NCBI GenBank assembly: GCA_030669445.1
Contig: DAOVDP010000023.1
Span: 1 to 11,422, forward strand
Direction of reading: 5' to 3'
Origin: Candidatus Latescibacterota bacterium
GTDB lineage: Bacteria > Latescibacterota > MVCY01
Length of the DNA: 11,422 nt
Below, in pieces: positions 1 to 5,616 of the stretch (its first letter is position 1; each line of letters starts with the position of its first letter). The position numbers and the translations under genes are program-made. The notes under the pieces are model-generated. The model was given only the letters and a program-made list of their open reading frames with translations, was not told the DNA's origin and made no database searches.

Positions 1-47
1 TCACCGGCCAGACCATCTTTGTGGATGGAGGCTGGCTCTCGGCATAA
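1..47 (+). CDS. C-terminal end of a short-chain dehydrogenase/reductase (partial)
   Basis: The window opens inside a gene whose last 14 codons (reading from base 3) give TGQTIFVDGGWLSA before a TAA stop at 45-47. The pattern TGQ-x-x-x-VDGG is the conserved C-terminal end of classical SDR enzymes such as FabG-type ketoacyl reductases. It forms part of the fold next to the cofactor and substrate pocket. The catalytic Tyr/Lys and the NAD(P)-binding Gly motif lie upstream of the window, so substrate and cofactor cannot be judged. About 400 bases separate it from the ABC transporter operon, so it is probably a different transcription unit. A FabG-like enzyme near an acyl carrier protein gene would still fit fatty-acyl or polyketide chemistry. 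The family call is fairly secure; the function is open. Confidence 0.8.
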   Translation, partial: TGQTIFVDGGWLSA

Positions 48-98
48 ATGAGATACTGAACTTTCACAAAGATCATTAACATGTTGGTTGCTGCTTGG

Positions 99-270
99 TG
101 CCAGAAATTGAACAGTGATGATAATCGAGATAACTTCATCGAATTTAGGCAACTGAGATAATTGTGGGAAAATCGCTGTCAGATATTGAACAATTCCAGT
201 AATGAGAATAACTATTTTCAATCCAGAGAGATAGAAGAATTGCAAAAAAAAGAGTGTCAGATATTGGACA
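99..270 (+). promoter_or_regulatory. Three spaced TGT-N10-ACA-like sites (candidate activator binding sites)
   Basis: Three related 16-bp sites occur: TGCCAGAAATTGAACA at 99-114, TGTCAGATATTGAACA at 177-192 and TGTCAGATATTGGACA at 255-270. Each begins exactly 78 bases after the previous one. The second and third fit TGT-N10-ACA, and the first differs at one outer base. The third is also part of a denser inverted repeat: GGACA (266-270) faces TGTCC (275-279) across TAAT. A partial fourth copy, AGATACTGAAC, lies at 51-61. TGT-N10-ACA is the known upstream site of NifA, and related dyads are used by other sigma-54 activators. Their position about 110-310 bases before a -24/-12-like element fits that kind of regulation. 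The repeats are seen directly; the regulator is inferred. Confidence 0.4.
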
Positions 271-299
271 TAATTGTCCTGTCGGCATCTTGAGGCAGG

Positions 300-314
300 C
301 TTTTGGACCAAAAG
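300..314. promoter_or_regulatory. 15-bp perfect palindrome (possible operator)
   Basis: CTTTTGG at 300-306 and CCAAAAG at 308-314 are exact reverse complements around a single central A. The dyad lies between the last TGT-N10-ACA site and the -24/-12-like element, about 65-80 bases before the latter. It is too short for a terminator and has no following T-run, so an operator for a dimeric regulator is the simplest reading. There is no independent evidence for binding. Confidence 0.3.
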
Positions 315-378
315 AAATAGTTTTACAACCAGGTTGTTGCTGGCTACTTAGAGATACGCTGAGTGGCCTTTCTGTTTT

Positions 379-395
379 CTGGCACGAAAGTTGTT
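379..395 (+). promoter_or_regulatory. Putative sigma-54-type (-24/-12) promoter
   Basis: CTGGCACGAAAGTTGTT matches the sigma-54 consensus YTGGCACGRNNNTTGCW at every fixed position except one: the -12 element reads TTGT instead of TTGC. The spacing between the GG and the -12 GT is the required ten bases. Transcription would begin near 406, leaving a leader of about 48 bases before the ATPase start at 454. The three spaced TGT-N10-ACA-like dyads upstream support the call. The -12 C is one of the most conserved bases, so the mismatch is a real weakness. Confidence 0.4.
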
Positions 396-453
396 GCCCT
401 CATGGGATACAAACGAACAGCGGGGAATTTCGTTGTCAGCAGAGGAGCTAAAT

Positions 454-1224
454 ATGCTAAAGATAAATGAGTTGGTAAAACGTTACGAAGACGGAGTACT
501 TGCTATTGATCGGCTAAATCTGAAGGTGGAGCCGGGGGAGATATTTGTTATGTTGGGTGCCAATGGGGCAGGAAAAACCACCACCGTGAATCTGATCTTC
601 AATCTCATCCAGCCCAGCGGTGGGACGATAAAGATCAAGGGTGTCGACGTGGCGAAAAATCCCTTAGAGGCACGAAAGCGCGCTGCTTTTGTCTCTGAAG
701 ATGTGCGACTTTATGGGAGTTTCAGCCCCAGGCAAAATCTTGACTTCTTCGCCAGGCTTAGCGGCAGAAGAAGAACTCCAAAGCAGTACGATCAGGTATT
801 GCATGAGGTGGGCCTGCCCGAGGACTCGTTTCGGAAGAGGGTGAGCGATTTCTCCAAAGGAATGCGCCAGAGATTGGGCATTGCAGTGGCAATTCTGAAA
901 GATGCTGAATTGATTGTTCTGGATGAGCCCACATCGGGACTGGATCCCAAAGGAGGGCGTGAGTTTCTGGCGCTATTGGCTGACTTGCGTTCCCGGGGGA
1001 AAGCGATCTTTATGACCACGCACGACATCTTTCGGGCCAGAAAGATTGCCGATCGGGTGGGGATTATGTCCTATGGCCGTTTGATCCTCAACATTGACCG
1101 ATCTGAGTTTGCAGAAACCGACTTAGAACAGATCTATTTGAAATATATCGAGGAGCAAAGCATGGACGTGGAGAGAACAAGCCGAGCCCCGAAGCTCGAT
1201 GGTTGGGGTGGGCTGCCCCAATAG
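454..1224 (+). CDS. ABC-2 type transporter ATP-binding protein (first system)
   Basis: This 256-residue cytoplasmic ATPase powers the permease encoded immediately downstream. The Walker A motif GANGAGKT is at residues 35-42, the signature SKGMRQR at 134-140, Walker B IVLDEP at 154-159 with the catalytic Glu, the D-loop SGLD at 161-164, and the switch His at 190 in TTHD. The Q-loop position reads SED, an acidic variant seen in NatA-like ATPases of ABC-2 exporters. I chose the ATG at 454 because AGAGGAG at 441-447 sits six bases before it; an upstream TTG at 391 has no such site. The last 20 or so residues (239-256) are polar with Gly/Pro and look unstructured. The gene ends 21 bases before the permease. 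It is probably the first gene of the operon. The substrate is unknown; self-protection or export of the cluster product is possible. Confidence 0.93.
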   Translation: MLKINELVKRYEDGVLAIDRLNLKVEPGEIFVMLGANGAGKTTTVNLIFNLIQPSGGTIKIKGVDVAKNPLEARKRAAFVSEDVRLYGSFSPRQNLDFFARLSGRRRTPKQYDQVLHEVGLPEDSFRKRVSDFSKGMRQRLGIAVAILKDAELIVLDEPTSGLDPKGGREFLALLADLRSRGKAIFMTTHDIFRARKIADRVGIMSYGRLILNIDRSEFAETDLEQIYLKYIEEQSMDVERTSRAPKLDGWGGLPQ

Positions 1225-1245
1225 TTGACTACGAGGAGGTACAAG

Positions 1246-2637
1246 ATGTTTTGGACAATTGTGGGTAAAGAGATTCGAACCAATGTGGTGAGTTCAAGAT
1301 TTATCATCCTGTCATTTCTTTGTATAGGATTGTTCATTATAACGGCATTTTCCCTCTTTCAGGAGATGAGGCTGAGCTATGAGGAATATGACAGTAATGT
1401 GACAAGCCATAAAGAAGTGGTGACCAACGAACCATCTCTGGTGAGTCTGGCCGCAGTTTCCGGGGTAAAAGTCGATCGAAGACCTGAACCGTTGAGTTTC
1501 ATCGCCAAAGGGATAGAGGCGGCCAGAAGTCGCATCTATCGGGTAACCTCGTATGATGTGACACCCATAGGTGGAAGTGATCTGGAGAGGAACCCCATCA
1601 CTTCACTCTCTGGCCCCTTGGATTTTCTCTACCTTTTTCAGGTTGTGTTGAGCCTGTTAGCGTTTCTGTTGGTCTGCGACGCCCTCTCCGGTGAGAAAGA
1701 GTCCGGTACGCTGAAGCTGCTTATATCTCACAATGTACCCAGGCACACCATCCTGCTGGGCAAATTCTTCGGGAACTACATCACCTTGTTAATTCCGCTC
1801 CTGATATCCGTGCTTGCCATTGGTGTGATCATGTCTTTTTATTCATTTCACTCCTTCAGCGCAGATGGTTGGAAGAGGATAGCTATGATACTTCTGTTAG
1901 CAGCGATATACCTGGCGGTAGTTTTGGAAGCAGGACTTCTGGTCTCTTCGGTTACCAAAAGTCCGTCGTTATCCTTTCTGGTGAGCATAGTGGTGTGGGT
2001 GGTTTTGGTTATTGCGATTCCCAGGTTAGCGTTTCACCTGGGTGCGACCGTCGCGCCACCGCCTTCAGTGGCGGCTCTTCAGAACCGGATGCGAGCGATC
2101 ACTAACGAAGCAGATGTGAAGGCTTTTACAGAAATACGAAAGTATATGGAGAAAAATGGACAGCCTCCTTCAAAACAATGGCTTGAGGAGCTGAGCAGCA
2201 GAGTTATGGCAGAGAACAATGCCAAGAAGGCAAAGTTGCAGCAAGAGTTCCAGAACCGTCTGACCAGAACTTTCAGGGTGTCCAGTATTCTCTCCCGTCT
2301 TTCTCCCTCTACCTCCTATGCCTTTGCCATGCAGGGGATGGCCGGAACAGGGTTCAATGATGACTTGAGGTTTGGTAGAGCCCTGGCGAAGTTTAAGGAT
2401 AGGTTTGCCCAATATATGGAGATGCGAATAAAGGGGATGAGTTTTGATGTAGAGGCAAAACTGCCTCAATTAGGAAGGAAGTTGGATCTGACAGGTATTC
2501 CTACATTTAACTATCAGAGGGCCAGTTTTGCTGATGCAGTCGGAAACATAGGTCTGGATCTACTTATGCTGCTGCTCTTTATTGTGTTTTTCTTCCTGGC
2601 TGCATATCTGTCCTTTCTCAGGTATGATGCCAGGTAG
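1246..2637 (+). CDS. ABC-2 type permease (first system)
   Basis: This 463-residue integral membrane protein is the permease partner of the upstream ATPase. Likely membrane segments are at about 19-38, 125-144, 175-198, 210-233, 241-265 and 435-457. Residues 145-161 read CDALSGEKESGTLKLLI, the conserved cytoplasmic element found after the second membrane segment of NosY-like and related ABC-2 permeases. Two large soluble parts, about 40-124 and 266-434, probably face outside; the second is rich in charged helices (295-400). This six-segment layout with big external loops resembles the DUF3526/NosY-type group. GAGGAGGT at 1233-1240 sits five bases before the ATG at 1246, which decides the start over a TTG at 1225. 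The substrate cannot be read from the sequence. Confidence 0.88.
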   Translation: MFWTIVGKEIRTNVVSSRFIILSFLCIGLFIITAFSLFQEMRLSYEEYDSNVTSHKEVVTNEPSLVSLAAVSGVKVDRRPEPLSFIAKGIEAARSRIYRVTSYDVTPIGGSDLERNPITSLSGPLDFLYLFQVVLSLLAFLLVCDALSGEKESGTLKLLISHNVPRHTILLGKFFGNYITLLIPLLISVLAIGVIMSFYSFHSFSADGWKRIAMILLLAAIYLAVVLEAGLLVSSVTKSPSLSFLVSIVVWVVLVIAIPRLAFHLGATVAPPPSVAALQNRMRAITNEADVKAFTEIRKYMEKNGQPPSKQWLEELSSRVMAENNAKKAKLQQEFQNRLTRTFRVSSILSRLSPSTSYAFAMQGMAGTGFNDDLRFGRALAKFKDRFAQYMEMRIKGMSFDVEAKLPQLGRKLDLTGIPTFNYQRASFADAVGNIGLDLLMLLLFIVFFFLAAYLSFLRYDAR

Positions 2638-2688
2638 AAATCTGGAGAAGAAAGGGGGTGAAGAAAGATAGCGCAGGAATCCATGATG

Positions 2689-2699
2689 AAAGGAGGTGA
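2689..2699 (+). promoter_or_regulatory. Near-perfect ribosome binding site of the small peptide gene
   Basis: AAAGGAGGTGA is complementary to almost the whole anti-Shine-Dalgarno end of 16S rRNA. It lies five bases before the GTG at 2705, fixing that start rather than the in-frame GTG at 2696, which is inside the site. It is the strongest binding site in the window and suggests that the peptide is made in larger amounts than its neighbours. Confidence 0.75.
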
Positions 2700-2704
2700 A
2701 AACC

Positions 2705-2956
2705 GTGAAGAAGAAATTGGTGAAGCGGCCGCTGCGAGCATACGTGTCTATCAAGAAAGCGGATGTGTATGGGTATGTGCGGCCCGATAGGTGGAGCGGA
2801 GGTGGAGGTGGTTGGGGGGGATGGATCTTGACGAAAGGCCTGCCGATTGCTGGCCTCGCTGTGGGGACTGCAGCCCTTTTCACTCCGGCCGCCCCAATCG
2901 TTGGCGCACTTGCAATATCGTTAGGTGCGCACAGCTTGTTGTTCTTAGACTGGTGA
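2705..2956 (+). CDS. Small hydrophobic peptide, candidate precursor of the cluster product
   Basis: This encodes 83 residues with no cysteine and no family I recognise. Residues 1-18 are strongly basic (KKKLVKRP near the start). Residues 13-29 hold several aromatic residues (Tyr13, Tyr22, Tyr24) in a polar stretch. Residues 30-40 form an unusual Trp/Gly linker, WSGGGGGWGGW. Residues 41-81 are almost uncharged and hydrophobic, with Gly, Ala and three Pro (47, 61, 64), and the chain ends LLFLDW. The shape, polar leader plus Gly-rich junction plus hydrophobic core, is that of a ribosomally made peptide precursor, for example a bacteriocin; that is inference. The gene sits alone between two transporter pairs, with a strong ribosome binding site before it and a stem-loop after it. 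The missing Cys argues against a lanthipeptide or a disulfide-bonded product. A small membrane subunit of one transporter is the main alternative. Confidence 0.65.
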   Translation: MKKKLVKRPLRAYVSIKKADVYGYVRPDRWSGGGGGWGGWILTKGLPIAGLAVGTAALFTPAAPIVGALAISLGAHSLLFLDW

Positions 2957-2990
2957 TTTGACTCACCGGCAGTAGCGTACCTATGCCCGA

Positions 2991-3036
2991 TAGAGCGCAT
3001 CCCAATAATCCCTATGAACAGAGTGGATGCGCTCTA
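2991..3036 (+). promoter_or_regulatory. 12-bp stem-loop between the peptide gene and the second transporter
   Basis: TAGAGCGCATCC at 2991-3002 and GGATGCGCTCTA at 3025-3036 are exact reverse complements around a 22-base loop. No T-run follows, so it is not a classical intrinsic terminator. A smaller imperfect hairpin (CTGGTGA at 2950-2956 against TCACCGG at 2963-2969) overlaps the peptide stop codon. Structures after a highly expressed small gene often stabilise its transcript end or reduce read-through into later genes, which would give more peptide than transporter. The pairing is seen; the role is inferred. Confidence 0.5.
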
Positions 3037-3087
3037 AGGGCACCATACTGTGAGGGCAAAAGATCAAAGGAAATAAAGAAACTTGCT

Positions 3088-4725
3088 ATGAAATCCAGTA
3101 TACTCACTCTTAGCTGGCTCAAATACCGCCTGTTCTTGAATCGACTCAAGCAGAGGAAAATCTCTTTCATAGTATGCATGGTGATATTCCTTGTACTGGC
3201 ATACTCAGGATCTTTCTCACTAGGACGCATTTTCCACACGATTAGTCTGCTCGTGGCTTCTAACCGTCCTGAGGTAATGCGGGAGTTGACCCATTTGCTT
3301 TGTCTGGCCATTTTCCTGGGATGGATCATACTGAGTATATTCACAGGGAGCACCGGGACGGGCAGCCGAGACCTACAGAGGTTGATGCTATTCCCCTTTT
3401 CCTTTAAGCGATGGTATGTTGTGAGCATAGGGTATGGATTGCTGGATTATTGGATCGTACTTACCGTACCGATCTTTGTGTGGCTTCTGGTCTTGTTGAA
3501 TCTGATTAAACCAGGTACCATATTCTTATCGCTATTTTCCATTTTGGCCTTTGCGGTAATCACCATTCTGTTGATTCGCATCCTGAGTTTCTGGCTCCAG
3601 ATGTACACAAGGTTTGCCAGATACAGCAAGTTGCTGGCAGCTATCCTGTTTTTCGCGTGCATTATTGGGTTCAATGTAGTCGTTTATGAATTGGGAGGTG
3701 ATGTCCACTCCTCCGTTGTTTTGAAATTCCCTGTATCTCAATACTTAGTGTTCGTTCCTCCTGGATTACTGGCGGAGTGTCTCTTCCATTTGGGGAAGGG
3801 AAATCAAGGTTCTTTTCTTATATTTTCATCCGCGTTGTTGATCTATCTGGCCGTGGCTTGGTGGGTTGGATACCGGTTAGGGGAGAAGGTGCTTTTTGAA
3901 CGATCTTTAAAGTCTGCGAATAGACCTGCCTGGCAGCACAGAAATCTCTTTGAAAAGTCGTTTGACTTCCTCAAGCCCTTGATTCCTATGGATTGCATGC
4001 CTATCGTGATAAAGGAATTGACTTATACAGTCAGGAACAACCGTATCAAGCTTGTTGGAGGGCTGATCATATTGTTTGAAGGCATACAACATCTTGTCTT
4101 TCCGTTCCCCCCCGATGATCCATTTATTCCGATGTTATTCGTGATTTGGGGCTACTGTTTCATGTTCTACGTCCCCGTTTTTGGCAATATCTTTGCGTTG
4201 GAAGCCCGAGGGGTCGTAAATAACTATATCATGCCACTGGATAAAAGGCGTATTCTTTTCGGAAAGCATATCATTCTCTTTTTGCTACAATGGATAATAC
4301 TCACCCCCTGGCTGACCTGGATGTTCTATAGATACAAATACATCCTTAGTCCATTTCAAATGCTGTCTGCACTGGTTTTATGTTTCTATCTCACAGTATG
4401 TTACAGTCTTATAGGTGCCCTCATTTCTATATGCTTTCCCAAGCCTCTGCGATTCGACGAGGTCATTCCTTTCGGCTATGAGCCTGATGCTCGTTATACT
4501 CTTGCAGTCTTTGGTTCTATTCCTCTTCCGTTATTGCCAATTGTCTCGGTCGTTTACTTCGCGTGGGGTATGCCCTCTTCGCTGTTTTACAAAGCGATCT
4601 CCATTTCAGTGGTGGTACTCGCTATCTTGATTGTTCCTATTTATTGGCGCGTTTTGCGTAAAATCGCGAACATATTAGAAAGAAGAAAGGAGAAATTCCT
4701 TGCAGAGTTCTACCTCAGGTCATAA
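3088..4725 (+). CDS. Large ABC-2-like exporter permease (second system)
   Basis: This is a 545-residue, very hydrophobic membrane protein with about 12 likely membrane segments in two halves joined by a charged stretch around residues 265-310. Segments fall near 24-42, 68-86, 115-140, 144-170, 182-200, 242-261, 318-337, 345-370, 392-412, 424-450, 472-492 and 504-522. Two cytoplasmic motifs typical of large ABC-2 exporter permeases are visible: KELTYTVRNNR at 309-319, and LEARGVVNNYIMPLDKRRIL at 371-390 followed by GK. The ATG at 3088 starts the recognisable protein. The open frame extends back to an ATG at 2983, but that would translate the 2991-3036 stem-loop and has no ribosome binding site. 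The site for 3088 (AAAGGA at 3066-3071) is rather far away. The 3' end overlaps the ATPase gene by 26 bases, so the two are surely a pair. The substrate is unknown. Confidence 0.8.
   Translation: MKSSILTLSWLKYRLFLNRLKQRKISFIVCMVIFLVLAYSGSFSLGRIFHTISLLVASNRPEVMRELTHLLCLAIFLGWIILSIFTGSTGTGSRDLQRLMLFPFSFKRWYVVSIGYGLLDYWIVLTVPIFVWLLVLLNLIKPGTIFLSLFSILAFAVITILLIRILSFWLQMYTRFARYSKLLAAILFFACIIGFNVVVYELGGDVHSSVVLKFPVSQYLVFVPPGLLAECLFHLGKGNQGSFLIFSSALLIYLAVAWWVGYRLGEKVLFERSLKSANRPAWQHRNLFEKSFDFLKPLIPMDCMPIVIKELTYTVRNNRIKLVGGLIILFEGIQHLVFPFPPDDPFIPMLFVIWGYCFMFYVPVFGNIFALEARGVVNNYIMPLDKRRILFGKHIILFLLQWIILTPWLTWMFYRYKYILSPFQMLSALVLCFYLTVCYSLIGALISICFPKPLRFDEVIPFGYEPDARYTLAVFGSIPLPLLPIVSVVYFAWGMPSSLFYKAISISVVVLAILIVPIYWRVLRKIANILERRKEKFLAEFYLRS
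4686..4692 (+). promoter_or_regulatory. Ribosome binding site supporting a TTG start for the second ATPase
   Basis: AAAGGAG lies seven bases before the TTG at 4700. The first in-frame ATG, at 4736, has no comparable site. This favours the TTG start, placed inside the last codons of the permease gene. Confidence 0.55.
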
Positions 4726-5518
4726 GAAACTGGACATGACATACGCCATCCATGTCCGGAACCTGACCAAGCAGTTTGGCAATCTCACCGCTGTTGACGA
4801 TATCTCCTTAGAGATTGAACGAAGCACTCTTTTTGGCTTCGTAGGACCCAACGGTGCCGGAAAGACAACCACCGTCAATATGCTCACCGGCCTTCTGAAA
4901 CCGACATCGGGAACCGCGGAGATCCTCGGACGGGACCTTGAGAAAGGACCTGTGGAAATAAAACGTAATATGGGGGTGATGCCGGAGGGTTTGGCTCTTT
5001 ATGAACAGTTAACCGGTGAGGAGTATCTCTATTTTGTGGGAAGAATGTATGGCCTGGAAAAAGAAGATATCCATTCCCGGAGCGAAGAGCTTTTCCAGTT
5101 TATGGACTTACAAGATTTCAGAAAGACTTATATCTATGAATACTCTATGGGGATGAAGAAAAAACTCTCGTTAGCTTCCATTTTCATTCACGATCCCAAA
5201 GTCCTATTTTTGGATGAACCCTTTGAGGGGATTGATCCTGGTTCGTCGAAGTTGATTCGCGGTGCCTTGGAACAGATGCGGGACAAAGGGGCTACCATCT
5301 TTTTGACTTCTCATATCCTGCCGACTGTGGAAAAGGTATGCACGGAAATCTGCATCATCAACAAAGGAAAGATCATCTTCACTTCCCCTACAGAACAGAT
5401 CAGAGAGAGAATGAAAGACGAGATAAGCCAGAAAAGATACGACGATTTGGAAGATGTATTTCTCACACTAATTGGTACCGAACAAGAGGGGAAGGAGCTA
5501 TCGTGGCTGAGAAAGTGA
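4700..5518 (+). CDS. ABC transporter ATP-binding protein (second system)
   Basis: This 272-residue ATPase partners the upstream permease. Walker A GPNGAGKT is at residues 49-56, the signature SMGMKKK at 149-155, Walker B VLFLDEP at 168-174, the D-loop position reads EGID (176-179), and the switch His is 205 in TSHIL. The Q-loop position reads MPEG, with Glu in place of Gln, as in many NatA-like ATPases. The SMGMKK signature is a common variant in ABC-2 exporters. The TTG at 4700 is chosen for its ribosome binding site; the ATG at 4736 would remove 12 residues with no domain content. The 26-base overlap with the permease gene implies translational coupling. After the stop there are 98 bases without a gene before the next ABC exporter. 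Confidence 0.92.
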   Translation: MQSSTSGHKKLDMTYAIHVRNLTKQFGNLTAVDDISLEIERSTLFGFVGPNGAGKTTTVNMLTGLLKPTSGTAEILGRDLEKGPVEIKRNMGVMPEGLALYEQLTGEEYLYFVGRMYGLEKEDIHSRSEELFQFMDLQDFRKTYIYEYSMGMKKKLSLASIFIHDPKVLFLDEPFEGIDPGSSKLIRGALEQMRDKGATIFLTSHILPTVEKVCTEICIINKGKIIFTSPTEQIRERMKDEISQKRYDDLEDVFLTLIGTEQEGKELSWLRK

Positions 5519-5606
5519 TGCGAGAGGCTGTCCCAGAGTAAGATCAAACATGTGGCTTTTTGGGTGGGATGAATAGGAGCTGGCTTCATGCAATGCGTTG
5601 TTAATC

Positions 5607-5613
5607 GGAGGAG
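5607..5613 (+). promoter_or_regulatory. Ribosome binding site supporting a TTG start for the ABC exporter
   Basis: GGAGGAG precedes the TTG at 5617 with about five bases between GGAGG and the start. The first in-frame ATG lies about 95 codons later, inside the membrane domain, so the TTG start is strongly favoured. Confidence 0.7.
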
Positions 5614-5616
5614 AAT

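Larger units (their letters stand above)
48..453. other. Non-coding upstream region of the operon
   Basis: I see no convincing gene in these 406 bases. A 65-codon open frame at 254-451 lacks a ribosome binding site and has no recognisable protein features. The stretch is AT-rich. It holds three spaced TGT-N10-ACA-like sites (99-114, 177-192, 255-270), a 15-bp palindrome (300-314) and a -24/-12-like element (379-395), all listed separately. The 78-bp units starting at 99 and 177 match at roughly half of their positions when aligned by eye without gaps, which suggests an old tandem duplication. The next 78 bases match only over the first site. Confidence 0.6.

Noticed and set aside
391..397. 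Alternative -12 element TTGTTGC for the sigma-54-like promoter
   Set aside because: Using the GC at 396-397 stretches the GG-to-GC spacing from 10 to 13 bases, which sigma-54 does not tolerate. The GT version at the right spacing is kept with reduced confidence.
254..451. 65-codon open frame upstream of the first ATPase
   Set aside because: It has no ribosome binding site, overlaps regulatory dyads and the -24/-12-like element, and its product shows no domain, signal or sensible composition.
694..702. Missing canonical Q-loop Gln in the first ATPase (SED), and likewise MPEG in the second
   Set aside because: Acidic residues at this position are common in NatA-like ABC-2 ATPases, so this is a family trait rather than a defect.
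2683..2790. Alternative 35-codon frame starting ATGATG, overlapping the small peptide gene and encoding two cysteines
   Set aside because: The very strong ribosome binding site lies inside it and is correctly spaced only for the GTG at 2705. The overlapping 83-residue frame is longer and has a coherent sequence pattern. It has only a weak AGGA before its own start.
2560..3000. 146-codon open frame on the minus strand
   Set aside because: It lies opposite the small peptide gene and the permease end, is low-complexity (Pro- and Ser-rich from the complement of Gly/Trp codons), and has no ribosome binding site.
2983..3087. N-terminal extension of the second permease from the ATG at 2983
   Set aside because: It would translate through the 12-bp stem-loop, has no ribosome binding site, and adds polar residues with no family resemblance. 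The ATG at 3088 begins the recognisable protein.
3012..3428. 138-codon open frame on the minus strand
   Set aside because: It is fully opposite the second permease, with no recognisable domain; it is a shadow of that gene.
5519..5616. Possible tiny genes in the 98-base gap before the ABC exporter
   Set aside because: All ATG frames are 11 codons or fewer with no conserved look; the gap holds only the exporter's ribosome binding site.
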